From Astrocystis sublimbata (taxonomy: Eukaryota; Ascomycota; Sordariomycetes; Xylariales; Xylariaceae), in assembly GCA_022453515.1 (NCBI GenBank), contig JAJNNY010000046.1, forward strand, positions 62,001-126,000: 64,000 nt of DNA. The letters are read 5' to 3'. The notes under the pieces are model-generated. The model had not been told where the DNA came from and did no database searches. It saw nothing but the letters and a program-made list of their open reading frames with translations. Shown piece after piece: positions 11,716 through 23,379 of this stretch; position 1 is the stretch's first letter; every line of letters begins with the position of its first letter. The position numbers and the translations under genes are program-made.

Positions 11716-14700
11716 TCAGAGAGGCGGCGGCGAAAAGAGATATCGCGGGATCGAGACCCCGCCAATGAATGGTGGAAGCATTGGAATCACAATCGTTAGT
11801 TTGCCTTGCTCAAAGATAAGCAGTGACCCTGTTAATCCAAGCGGACCCGCGACGTGAACGTCCAAACCCCTGGCCAGAAGGAGCTTAACAGCAAGTCCAT
11901 CGCGTAAATCGATTACTGGGCTGAGCAGCATCGAATCGAGATCTGACACTGCCCGAACATCTATTTCGGCACCCCATTCAATCAGTAGTAGGTGCCCAGG
12001 TGTTTTACCGAAATCATCTTCCATCTTAAGGTCAGCACCGTGCTTGAGCAGTAGCTGTACAAGATGTTCATCTCCATTGTCAACAGCGATATGTAGAGCT
12101 GTTCTACCATGAGCATCATGTTTCGAATTCGCATCTGCGCCGTGATTAAGCAGTAGAATTGCATGGTCTAACTGCCGTAGGAGAGTTGCTAAAATCAAAG
12201 CTGTTCCGCCATCGTTGTTTTTCGCATTGATATCGGCTCCTTTGTCTAGGAGCAGCTCCACCAGCTCTAGGGATTGATTCATAACTGCGTGGGATAGCGG
12301 CGTGAAGCCGAGGGAACTCTTCCCGTCAACGTTCGCACCCAGATCAAGTAATAGTCTTGTAGCTCCCCAGTGTCCACTTCCTACGGCTAAACACAATGGC
12401 GTAGTATCCCTAACTTGAAAGTTGGCGTGCTCAAATAGGAGTTGTGGGCATACAGTATCTGTCGCTTCGAGATCTTCTCCTGCCCGCAGAATAGCGTCGA
12501 TCACATTCATCCTGTGTTTGCTCCAGCGCGCCTTTTGGTCATAGCTCATAAGGTTTTCATAAGCTCTCCGCAGAGCTACGAAAAGGGGATATTTCCACGG
12601 TTCTCGCTCGCTACAGACGTGTACGCATGGACCGTAGAGTGAAACAGCAGCGCCGATGAGGCGGGCATGGCCTTGATCAGCAAGCACATAGAATATGCTT
12701 GCGGACGAGGAGAAATGATCCTTTGCACACAGAGAGCTGTATGTCTCAATCCAGACTTGGAGGTTGAACGTTCTGAGAAAGTCTTCTTGCGACACTGTTA
12801 TAGCTGCCTCATTGGCATGATACAGACAATTCTTCACGGCGTACCGCAGAAACGACAGTTTCTCTTTGAAAGGTGCCGTCTGGTAATGTTCGGCTGTGGG
12901 TGTAGCATAGAGTCTATTCACTTGCATTGATTGCCTCTGCATATAATCATAGCATATCTCTTTCAATCGGTCATTGCCTTTGTTTTCAAGATTGGGTTCA
13001 GATTGAGGCCAAAGTTCGAAGAGACCTCTATCCTTGATCAGAAAATCTCGTACAGACTCGTGAATAAATTGCACTGTGTTAGACTCCGTAACTTCGGCTA
13101 AGCCTTTCGAGGAGTATGAGGCATACTTCTTCATCTGGGCAATTGTAGCTCCTTGGAGGCCGAAGTCAGATAATTGCTGCTTTTCGATTCTTGTCCCAGC
13201 TTCCATAGCGTAGTAATATTCAGCAGGGCTCAAAGAATGTTCTGCGTAGAGTATCCACAAGATAGATAATAATAGGTCGCCTCCTTTTCCTTTGTCCTTT
13301 CCTATTATGCTTCTGAATAGGTCAGGGAGCCCAGGGGGTATTTGCTCCAGTCGGTCCTTTAGCCCAAAAGCCCGACCGCCTTCGCAATCCTCGTTCAAGA
13401 TGTTGACCACGAGGGCAACCCACATGAAAATGCGAGCCGATTTTTCCAGGAGCGCGTTTCGAATGCCTTTTGCGTCCTGCTCCGCTGCTATATCAAGTTG
13501 CCGACTAATATAGTTCTCGAGATCTTGGCGATGGCCGTCTTGGTTTTCGAGTACTAGTGTGAGGCCAATATGTGTTGATATTGCTGGGTAGTGCCGGCTG
13601 GAGAAGCATACGAAGAAGTGTATATTGTTCTCTAGGGCGAATCTGCCGAGACTTTCGAAGCATCTAATTATTCCCCGTACTTGGGATGTGTCGCATTCGT
13701 CGAGGGCATCTACAAAACAGAATAATGGGTTCTGGCTTAGACCAGTAACGACGTGGGAAAACAATTCGCGAAGAACGCCATCATCCCATGCAGAACTAGT
13801 TTTATAATCCCAACTGCGGAGTAAAGGATGATCAAGGAGGAGGAGATTTGGTACTCGATCGAGCAGCTGACAGATCAAAGATCGATACAAGCCTGCTACG
13901 GATTTTTCTAATTCGTTGGCACCTCTTGCGTTGAAGAAATAGGAGATCACTAGGGACTGGTTCCTTGCTGTATGCTCATAAACATATTTAATAAGAGTAG
14001 ATTTGCCGGCACCTGGCTTTCCACGAATCCAAAGAAAGCCATGGGTTCGTGGGTATTGGCTTGGATCCATCCAAGCTGAATAGTCCGGGTGCCGTAGGAT
14101 CCATTCACATGTGGTGGCGAGGGCTGGTTCAATATTTAGGACCCGGGAGGACATTTCTGGAAAGGACAAGGACGCCACCAACTGTCGCTTCTTGTCCTGG
14201 AATAATTGCCTGAGGCTATAACGCCATAATGGATCATGGGGTGATTACCATCTCTGTTTGGTCGGTGGACTTGTCTCGATCGGTCGCACCGATGACAGGA
14301 GGCCTCGCCTTCAGGATGCTCATAAGTGCTTTCGAATAAAATATCCTCCAGTTGATCTCGACATAGGGTTCGTTTCAATTGTGGGCTCTTTTCAGCAACC
14401 TTTCTAACGATCTCTAGTATCCCTGGCTCCTTAGGGGGGTTGAGTTCGTGATGATCGTTCGAGTTGTCCGCAAAGCATGTCGCTAGTCTGAAACAATATA
14501 CAAGAAAAGACTCGTGTCTACTAACCCTCAACATGTATTGTGCTTCCAGATTTCTAACAGCGTTCGCAAGCTGCGAAGATGGGCACATCGGAATAGCCGT
14601 GACTTTGTAACGGCCGTCACGTTCAATCTTTCCGAGATCATATTGAATCACCTGGTTGCTCACAACAATATCGCCTAATCGCAAATCGGCGCTGGGATGC

Positions 14701-15179
14701 TGGGGTGCACCTCCCCCAATACCTGCAAAGGGCGATGGATTGATTAGTGATGTATGTTCACGGTCCATGTTGGCTTCTTCCCAATGGACTTTTTGGCACT
14801 CACCAACCATAAAAAAAGCTTGAATGGAAGGGAAGGACCGTCGCATATGACTTGCGACGGTAGCAGAGCTGACGGTCCCATATCTCCATAGAGTTGCGAT
14901 GACAACGTTGTGATCCCCAATCCTGCCATATGTGTAACTGTTGGTGTCGTGCTGCTTCACAGGCAATTTCTGGTGGGTGTCGTCAAGCATAGCCCGAGCG
15001 GCCGCCGTCTCGCAAGGAAGTGCGGTGATCCAGCCAATTGTATAGTCCTCAGCCGTATAGCCATCAATAGCAGAATCATTGATTGTCAATCGGATTCGCT
15101 TCGAGTTGGTAGTTGTTTGCCACGCCACATCGTTAGTGGTTGGCATGTGGCTAGACGAGGCAGTACTATTTCTCGACAT
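11716..15179 (-). CDS. PNP-NACHT-ankyrin NLR protein with truncated phosphorylase domain
   Basis: The proposed model has exons 15179-14804, 14722-14249 and 14156-11716 (1096 residues). Intron 1 (81 nt) is well supported. Intron 2 (92 nt, GTAATC...TTTCCAG) is inferred because the two halves are in different frames. The N-terminal half is a PNP/UDP phosphorylase-like domain: YTIGWITALPCETAAARAML, then DHNVVIATL, AFFMVGIGGGAP, LRLGDIVVS and GEASCHRCDRSR. The NACHT part has Walker A GKPGAGKST, Walker B FVDALDECD and the motif VQFIHESVRDFLI. The C-terminus has at least four ankyrin repeats (for example TPLSHAVMNQSLELVELLLDKG). The family acts as intracellular receptors in fungal non-self recognition. 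Oddly, the conserved PNP C-terminal third (the EMEA and DYADSHK blocks) is absent. Alternatives are two separate ORFs (PNP-like 15179-14136; NACHT-ANK from the ATG at 14154) or a pseudogene. Confidence 0.75.
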
Positions 15180-18100
15180 GAATAAGTGTCACATCAGCTT
15201 GCTGCTATGACTCTCCGCAAAAGGCTGTCAAAAGCTCGTTGTTGGGATTGTTGAGTGCGTCGTGCGATGTTGAATGAGGGAGGATGGTGTTAGATTGCTG
15301 GCCCCCCGTGACTATGTATGTACCCATCCATGCTGCCCATCTCAGGTAGCTGTCGAAAAGACTGGCTATCAGACGCTGAAGTGAACGCCATCGACGTTGC
15401 ACTGTCGGCGCTTCTGCATGTCCTCGGAGGGAGACGGCGACACCGGTTGTCTAGGCACCTACATGCTACCCTAATGCAATATTGGAGATGTAAGCCACAA
15501 CACCTGGCATGCAATTGGGTCGAATTCTCTCGCGAATTGATAGGTAGATGTTGAATACTTAGTAGGCAGGATATATGTTGTATTGGTGATAAAGGTGGGC
15601 GAGTCCACGGCTTGGCTAGAAGTAGTATACAGTGTCTCGCGACTGCCTCAGACTCTGACCTGCACCTGCCGAGCTGCCGACTCTCGCACATACAGACTTA
15701 TAGGTAGTGGGTATGAAAAACAGATGATTGGCACCTTGTCTACTTGCACATGACTTAAATCAATATTCTGCCTAATCCTGTACAACTAACTATCGTAGAA
15801 CCTACCTTACAGACTGCTTTGGAATATGTTCTATCTCTTCAACAATCACATGAGTAACGGGACATATGTCCTAGTTTGTTGATGATTTAGTAAATTGTTG
15901 TAAATGGGGATATGTTCAAAGGGCACTTGGATTTAATTCTCACACTCCGTGACAGAGTTTGAGAAACGGCCGAGGAGGGTAGAGGTACTGCATTGGTGTT
16001 GGTGGCTCAGCTATTTCCTCAGACGCCATAGCCTCGCTTGGCATTGAACACAAGCAGGTGCACCACCAAGTCCCGGTGGTTCGCATCGCCTTGAATGGGC
16101 ACGAAGATGTTCAAGTCATCATGATATGCTCGTCATGTTTCTAGAAAAAGCAGCCTCAGGCATCAGTAGAAATCCAGTAAGACATTGTTTCATTGCTTCA
16201 CCTGTGGTATGTGAGCGTAACAGGCATGCTCCCAGATATCCGTCCCGACCGTAAATGCACGGAACAATATTTCTGATTTCAGGGTCCTTGTATCACCCAC
16301 CTCGTTAGGTATAAAACCCATGGTGGAATGTGCCGATAACGTCATCGCTATAAACTTTGCTCTATTATTCGGAAGGGGTGTGCGCTGCTTTCTTTCTGCC
16401 GTAGATATGATGCGCATTGGGTAGCTAGCATACTACCTACCTAGTATGGGCAATGGCTGTGCAAATATAGCAATTGGCTCCCTCTTGGAGCAGGGTCTGA
16501 GTTCACGCCAAAGAAAGGGCTCCAGGGCTGAACGCTGTTCTGCATTAGCCCGCGAGCTCAGCCCTTTGGTGGCACGGGTGGCTCGCGCCAATCTAAATTT
16601 CCACTGAGCTGGGTTGGCCGGTCTAGGAAGATTGGGTCGTCCCTCAGCCATATATAGGTACCTCTCACTGAACGTTCAGCCTACGTGTACAACAGGCTCT
16701 AAACAGGCCTTAGCTGCACCCATCTCTGCCCACTGGTCCCTTGCGTCGCCCTCGCTCGTCCCGCTGAACTTTAATTTGGTCCCTTATTTGGGAAACCATC
16801 GTGGGACTTAGACCTTCGCGACATACTGACAAAGTGACTATTTCTTGCTGATTGTGAGGATATTGAACAATGAAACCCAACTAGGTAATCGATGGCTCTA
16901 TTTCTCACTTGACAGCTTCTTCTCTTTGCTTCATGCCCTCCGTCAATCAACAACATAAATAAAGGTTGGGTCAGATCAGTGAGGCCAGGGTGACTATAAA
17001 GTGCCTACACAACCGAGACAACCTGAGCAATACGAGAGTGGGCGCGTCAAGAGGTACCTGCCTAGGTAAATCGTAGCTGCCGTGGTTTGCCTCGCGCCTG
17101 GTGTGTCCCACCTGATCGAGCTGTCAACGGCCCCCAATAGGGTTAGATACTTTAGATTAACTTCACATTTGAAGATCATCTTCCCTTTTCGACCATTTCC
17201 TAACAGTAGCGGCGTAAGGCATCTTCTTGCGTGCATGCTCTACCTCGCTCTAGTAGACTAGCACCTCGGCTTACTTCCGACCTCAGTCCAGACTGTCTGC
17301 CTCACAATTGAATGGTCTTCCACGTGTGCGAGATCATCAGTTCATGTACTGCTTTTTCGGTGGTGCGGTTCTTGTTGACAGACAACACACACTCGCATCT
17401 GCAGCGAGCAAGAAGACAAACAGGAATCGTGCCGGCTGGCTAGCCCCTGCCTCGTGCCCCTGGTCGCCGGCCGCGGCTCAAACCCATCAGACTGTTTCAG
17501 CTAAACCCAACAGCGCAAGAGTTGACGGGGCTTGGTCTTTTCATAGCAACCACTTGGCACTAGCCGAGCCCAGCCAGACCCGGTCCCAGCCAATCCCGCC
17601 AATCCAACCAACCCCGTCTCGTGCCCGTCACCGCCCCACATTATCTCTGCCTTCCTGTCTGCCCCGACCTGGACTAGCGCAGGACTGGTCGAGCTGGTCA
17701 ACTAACCAAGTGTGCCAAGACACCAAGCCTGGACCGACACTGCACCGACACTGCACCAAGAACCCCCCCGGCCTTGGGCAGCCAATCCAGCCACAGCCCC
17801 CCCGGCCAAGGTGCAACAAACCTCGACGACTCCTTCGCTCGGCATCTCACCACTCACCACACTCCATACTTACTTACCTACTCCATTCATACTTGCACCC
17901 TCCCACACTCATTCACATACATCCAGACACACAGACGCCATCCTCTCCGTCGCTTCCCATCCTACCCATCATTCACCATCATCACTACCACTTTTTCCAA
18001 CCATTCGACCACTCGTTTTTCGACTCTCGTCCTCTACTTCATTGATTCTATTGTTCCGTCTCATCCCAGCTGCCCCCTTTTGTCCGACCCGCGCGACGCA

Positions 18101-18258
18101 TAAACGCCCACACGCCGCCTGCCTGAACTCACACTTGTCCTCTTGGGTCAGCGAAACAAAGGCCCCGACTAGCACGCCCCCCTTCGCCACACTACATACA
18201 GCTCGATTATTGACAAGTAGACTCCTCCCATTCGAGGAGTCACATCCTCGCCGTCAAG
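15180..18258. other. Long intergenic stretch; right half is a pyrimidine-rich leader or promoter
   Basis: From 15180 to about 17300 no coding signal is supported; overlapping short ORFs are random in appearance. From about 17400 to 18258 the + strand is strongly C/T-rich and contains no ATG after 17346, as expected for promoter plus 5' UTR of the UPF0658 gene on the right. Overlapping ORFs there are Pro/Ser/His-rich artefacts of the composition. Confidence 0.55.
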
Positions 18259-19648
18259 CTGGATTTCAATCAGCAGCACCGGCCTTACGCGGCTGGCGAC
18301 AACTCAGGCTTCCAACAGCTTTCCCCGGCTCGCTTCGACCAGTTCCCATCCACCCCCGAGTACGACCAGCAGCAGTACGCCCAGTATCCCCAGTACCCGA
18401 CTTCTCCTTCGCAACCCCAGTACGACAACATCGTCAGCCCGCCGCCCATGGCTCCTCCCAGTCGGTTGGCGGTTTTCAAAAGGGGGACCATCGAGATCTT
18501 CACGAGGCGGTGGCCGCGATGGTTTTTCCTCTCCATAATAGCACAGGCTATCGTGTGTATGGTCTTCGAAGCGTACGTGCCATCCATCACCTGTGCGGGC
18601 AGTGGCCCCCTCTTCGCATTTGCTGACTTGGCTTCCATATAGCTACACATTCGGCCTCTTTCAAGTTGGCTTGCGGAAAGACGCCCCCGCATTTAAAGAG
18701 GAACAGGTGCAGGCTCAGCTGAAAACAATTCCTACCTTCCTCGGCTTGTTTATCCTGGGTTTCATTTACGAAGTCATCCTTACTTGGGATGCCCTCATTG
18801 CCAAGAACACCATTCAAATCATCGGAGTGTGTATTGCGAACCTTGCCTTGCTGGTGTACGGCGCACTTCAGATTGACCAGATCCACATGGCCATTGGTAT
18901 TCTGCAAGGCTGGGATGTCTTCGCCAACATGGATGTCTGGCCCCAAACCCGGGCCGAGCTGATCGCCATCCCTGCCATCATCGGATTGATCACCCTCGGA
19001 TTGAGCTTCATGGCGTGGAAGCTTTATCAGGAGTTTGCTTGGGATATTCTCAAGCAGATTGGAGCAGACTACAGAATGAAGAAGCGGTTCCTGCACTACC
19101 AGGTAGGCGAAGGACACTGTCTCACATCGATATGTTTTTGCTAATGCATGTCGCAGATTTACATCGCCTTGTTGAAATTCGATTTCTTCTTCTTTGTTGG
19201 GTTCACCATCCAGTTCCTCGTCGTGGTCGGAGGCCGTGGGCCGACCGAGTTCGGTTTGACAGCCGCCGCCATCCCCGTCACGATTGCTATTCTCCTCTGC
19301 GCCGCCTGGTTTACCCGCCGTGAAAACAAGGTCGGCATGTTCATTGTTGGCGTTCTTTATCTCGGTGGATTGACGTACTTCATCTACAAACTCGCTCGGA
19401 TCTACGACCCTACTCAGCGCGAGGCCTATCTGCCTGTTCAAAAGTCTTTGACTGCGTTTGCAGTTCTGACTATCATCCTGATCGTCCTTACCATCATCAA
19501 TGCATTAGTCTGCTTGTTCAACTTCGGCCACGGCCTCAAGCAGCACCTTCTCAAGCCGCCGCAGCGCGAAATGGACAAGGACCAGGCCAGCTACTCGATG
19601 CACGACGTCAAGCAGCCCCAGATACCTAGTCGGATGACGATCGACTAG
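18259..19648 (+). CDS. UPF0658 Golgi apparatus membrane protein
   Basis: Exons are 18259 (or 18448)-18572, 18643-19102 and 19157-19648, with introns of 70 and 54 nt. From the first ATG at 18448 the protein is 358 residues. It is a polytopic membrane protein with about seven hydrophobic helices (WFFLSIIAQAIVCMVF, FLGLFILGFIYEVIL, a long one ending KFDFFFFVGFTIQFLVVVGG, and others). Segments such as DALIAKNTIQIIG and VYGALQIDQIHMA match the fungal UPF0658 family, whose S. pombe member is reported in the Golgi; the molecular role is unknown. The frame stays open upstream of 18448 for a Gln/Tyr/Pro-rich stretch (AQYPQYPTSPSQPQYDN) that looks like real protein. The CTG at 18259, in context CAAGCTGG, could start it (421 residues). 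The start choice is uncertain; the family call is firm. Confidence 0.85.
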
Positions 19649-20654
19649 ATTGTCGTCTGTATTGACTTTTTGAAACAAGAATTACAAAACGTGTTTGGTG
19701 TGGTCCTCGCGACTTTGATATAGATGTACAAAAGCGGCACGATTTGATACGACTCTCCTAGCATTGTCTTTTTTACTCTCTATTTACTCAATCAGATATC
19801 CGGCCATGAAGAAGGCCATGCGGAAATTAGGACCTGGGAAAATAAACCAACCTGACCCGTGAAATCTTGTTTATCCACAGCGGCGTTCTGGCGATTACGT
19901 ACCTACCGACCCATTAACGGCCGCCCACCCGACCCATCTACCTCCCTATCGTGCTTTCCTTCAGATCGATGAATATGTTCAACAACTCTTATCTTTCGCC
20001 ATGCCAATACAACAAATGGCACATAAATAACTATTTTTAACTACGACGGACCGCTTTTCCCGGTGCGCTGGCTCGGACTGGATCACATACCACACACCGT
20101 TTAGGCTGGCATGGCCGTTGGACTAGAAAAAGTGAAGTGGGATATACGATGTCTTTCTGGTTCACTAAAACCGTCGCGGGAGTTGGATGGGACAGGAGAG
20201 GCAGCTCGGGAGGGGGGTAGATTTTGTTTACTTTGCTGTTGATACATCATTTGAATAATTCAATGATGTGATTCCAGTCCTTCAGATGATCCCGGTCGGG
20301 TTAGGTGTTCTGTGAGGTGAGGTGTAGGGTTAGGTAATTAGCAGGGTTGCTAACCTTGAAGCTGCCCGCCTACCTACCTAACTCAAGAGTGAAGTGAAGT
20401 ATATAGTAGTAAATACTACTTTGAACCAACCTTGAAATCGTCATTGCTGGGTGTTACGTGTTACGTGGTGTGTGTGATATGGTATGTTCTACATGTGATA
20501 TACAACTTGTACCTAGGTTGTTCTGAGCCTAGAAACTTAGTCATGAATGACTATTGAATGCTGTTTGATAATGAGCTCTCATGCATGAACTACTAGGTAG
20601 GACACTGGTTGCAAACAGGAAACCCTAGAAATGCTGTAACATCTCATATACACT

Positions 20655-20670
20655 CACACACACACACACA
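20655..20670. repeat. (CA)8 microsatellite
   Basis: Eight uninterrupted CA units in intergenic DNA. Confidence 0.9.
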
Positions 20671-20884
20671 TTCCAGGATTTGAAGTCAACTCTGTAAAAA
20701 TGAGATGATATGATATATGATCTTGTAAGATGAGATGTATTGAAACCCGCAAAACGCCACCTGGCTTGGCTACCTAACCTACCTAACCTCCCTAACCTTA
20801 GCTAACCGATGTACATACTCCAAACGCCTGCGTCGAAAACAAATTGAACAAACCACCCAGCTAAAATAAATATGTTGACAAGTA

Positions 20885-20901
20885 GACAGACAGACAGACA
20901 G
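20885..20901. repeat. (GACA)4 microsatellite
   Basis: Four GACA units followed by a G, intergenic. Confidence 0.85.
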
Positions 20902-21122
20902 TCGTAACAATGTCATGATTGCACCCCTATCACTCACCCACCGACTCACTCGCTCACTCATCCTCTCTCTCCTTCTCTCCCATTCTCACTCCCGTATTGG
21001 CCCATAAGTAACCATCCCATCGAACGCAGCAAGCAAGCAAGTAATATCCCATCACATCTGAGCTCCTCCCGTCTAATCCCACCCCAACCCACCCCATCAC
21101 CCCACCACACCAAATCCCTCCC

Positions 21123-22550
21123 TCACATAATAACCAACTCCCTAACATCCTTAACCGGCCCCTCACTAGGGCAATACGGACACTTATACTTATGATTCCT
21201 AACAATGCGCGTCAGGCTCTCTTTGGCAATGATATGGCCGCAGCCGAGGCGGACGGGGGGGTTGGCGTCGGTGGTCTGGCACTTGGTGACGGGGCAGACG
21301 ATGATGGAGTGGTACATCATGGTGGCGGGCAGCGGCGTCGGGTACGGCAGCTCCTCGTCGGCCGTCCACTCCGTGTTGCGGGCGCGCGCGCGGAACTTGA
21401 CAAACTGCGGCAGCGCGATGGCGCCGGCCGTCGCGGCTACGTATAGGGGGGATTCGGCGGACAGGCCCATGAGGGAGCAGAACTCGCGCGTGAAGGAGGC
21501 CGCGACCTCCTCGAAGGCTGCCTCTGTGTTGAAGAGGAAGTTGTAGGGCGAGACGCCCAGGTTCGGCGCGAAGAGCAGCGCGCAGCTGAGGCGCTTGATC
21601 TCGCGCAGATGCCGCTCCTGGAAGCGGCTGAAGTTGGCTTGGGCGTAGGTTAGCGCGTCGGCGAGCCCGTTGGGTTGGCACAGGCGAGGACCGTTGCCGT
21701 TGCCGTTCGGGAGGGGCAGTTGGTCGCTGGAGGTCCCCTTGAACAGCCATATGTACTGCAGCTTGCACAGCTCGAACTCGAGGTTCGAACCCCGCGCCTC
21801 GAGCTCGTCTGCGTTGTCCTGCGCCCATGCGATGGCGGGGTGTAAGTTGCGCTCCCGCAGCTGCGCGAGGATCGAGTACATGTCGGCGAAGCGCGCCTGC
21901 AGCTGCTGCGACTGGGCGGCTGTGAGGTCGTCGGCCGGGATGTCGGCGTCGGTGATCATGGCGTCGGGGGACTCGTCGGGCTGGGAGAGGATGATGGAGG
22001 GAGGGGGTCGGTTTCGTTCGTGCTGTTCCGGGGACGTGTCGGTCTGAGGCTGCGCTTCGGCTATGAAGGTGGAAGCCACGCCGAACTGCCCCTCGCGCAG
22101 CAGATGCATGGCGATGGCGCGGTTGATGAGGGCGGTGTGGCCGGCCATGGGGTCTTGGTCGGTCGGCAGAGAGCCCTTAGTCTTCTGTGTGGCCTTGCCG
22201 AGAGCCTTGTAGAAGACATTCTGGCTCTTGTGGACGCGGCCGAGATCGCCGTTGATGGCTTCTAGCTGGGCGCTGATGGGGTTCTGCAACCTCGCCAAGG
22301 CTAGGCTCGAGGTATGAGGGTCGTTTGCTGAGAGAAGGGGGCAGATCTTGTCAGCATTTATGCGCAAATGCATTTGTATCTATCTAGATTTGGAGGCGGA
22401 TAAGAGTTCTGGATGATACGTACCCTCTGCAGCCTCGGCCTTGGCGGTCTCAAGCATTTCTATGAGTCTGTCGACATTCTTAATGGCGGCGGTGAGCTTG
22501 CCGCCGCGTCTTAACTTGTCGACGTCGGCCTGGAGCTCTCGCAGCGACAT
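21123..22550 (-). CDS. RMD5: GID-complex E3 ubiquitin ligase subunit Rmd5/Gid2
   Basis: Two exons, 22550-22424 and 22327-21123, with a 96-nt intron, give 443 residues. The start is the ATG at 22550 (MSLRELQADVDKLRRGGKL). Domains in order are: an N-terminal helical region; LisH (HTALINRAIAMHLLREGQFG); CTLH (SILAQLRERNLHPAIAWA, then ELEARGSNLEFELCKLQYIW); CRA-like helices; and a C-terminal degenerate RING, with CPVTKCQTTDANPP, LGCGHIIAKESL and YKCPYCPSEG. The CPVTK...CPYCP pattern fits Rmd5/Gid2 rather than its partner Fyv10/Gid9. The complex (GID/CTLH) is the E3 that degrades gluconeogenic enzymes in yeast. Codon composition is GC-rich like the neighbouring housekeeping genes. Confidence 0.88.
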
Positions 22551-23379
22551 GGTGTCGGGTATGGTCAATCGATGTTGGTGAGGGCCAGGTCAGTCATGCA
22601 CGTCGGCTGGTGTTATTGTCTGTATGAGATATGGTGTTTTGGACAGAGCAATAGTTGCCGACGCACGATCAATGGGATCGTGTCTTGTATCGTGATGCTG
22701 TATGCGGTATGCTGGTCGATCTCGATGCTCGCTCGCCGAGGATTGGTGGTGTTAACGGTGAACAAGCACCAGCTTGCTTGGTGCCCCGCGGCGTACCGGG
22801 TGTTACATGCCGCTGCGGGCTCGTTCTTATTCTTCGAGAGATGAAGATGCGTGAACCATGGGGTCATATAAGCATTCCTTGGTGGGACCAAAGCTCTGGA
22901 TGGTGTGGAAGCAAGTGTGTTCGTGGCTGTACTCGATGATGATGGTTCCAAGCGGAATCAGGTGGTATTGAGGTAGCATTGCGGGATTGCGGGATTGCGG
23001 GAGGTAGCAGAGGTAGCTAACCTTCTTATCTAATACGCTAATACGCCTAGCGGCCCTAGCTTGCCCGTCGTTGGCTTATCTTGCTCGGCCAATGGAAGTC
23101 CATCTTGTGGTCGAGGGTGGTCCACACCTGGTTGCATCACTAACACCACTAGAACACATTCGTGCACCGGTGAAGTGGTGCTGCTAGATGAGATACAGGG
23201 CTGGCATGCCTGGTCCATCCTTGGCAGGTTATTGGTTATGTAAGCCAAAGCGGTCATACAGTCAGTATAAGTACATGTAATTACCCCATACCTACTAAGT
23301 ACTTTTCTCTTGACAAACTCACGAGCCGCCAGCTCTTTGACATCTGGCCACGCCGGCCGGACGAGTCGGACGAGCCAGA
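22551..23379. other. Divergent promoter region
   Basis: Lies between the divergent Rmd5 and F-box-like genes. It contains a three-unit GCGGGATT repeat (22981-23002). No gene is supported. Confidence 0.5.
22981..23002. repeat. Three-unit GCGGGATT tandem repeat
   Basis: Two full GCGGGATT units and a partial third, intergenic. Confidence 0.8.

Larger units (their letters stand above)
19649..21122. other. Intergenic between convergent genes
   Basis: Holds 3' ends of UPF0658 and Rmd5 and several simple repeats, plus ACCTACCTA-type motifs near 20370 and 20770. No gene is supported. Confidence 0.55.

Noticed and set aside
14136..14222. Programmed -1 frameshifting between the PNP and NACHT ORFs
   Set aside because: No slippery heptamer or obvious downstream stem was seen in the overlap, and the phase-correct 92-nt intron is a simpler explanation.
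16190..16417. Minus ORF with DIWEHACY, resembling the Fe/Mn superoxide dismutase signature
   Set aside because: Only eight residues match, one signature position is Cys instead of an aromatic residue, and neither the rest of the ORF nor splice extensions resemble the enzyme.
17308..18626. Long Pro/Ser/His-rich + strand ORFs (245 and 304 codons)
   Set aside because: They are a product of the C/T-rich leader, overlap each other in different frames, and the second conflicts with the UPF0658 frame.
21192..21828. ORFs antisense to and overlapping the Rmd5 RING region
   Set aside because: Shadows of a GC-rich conserved gene; they carry no protein features.
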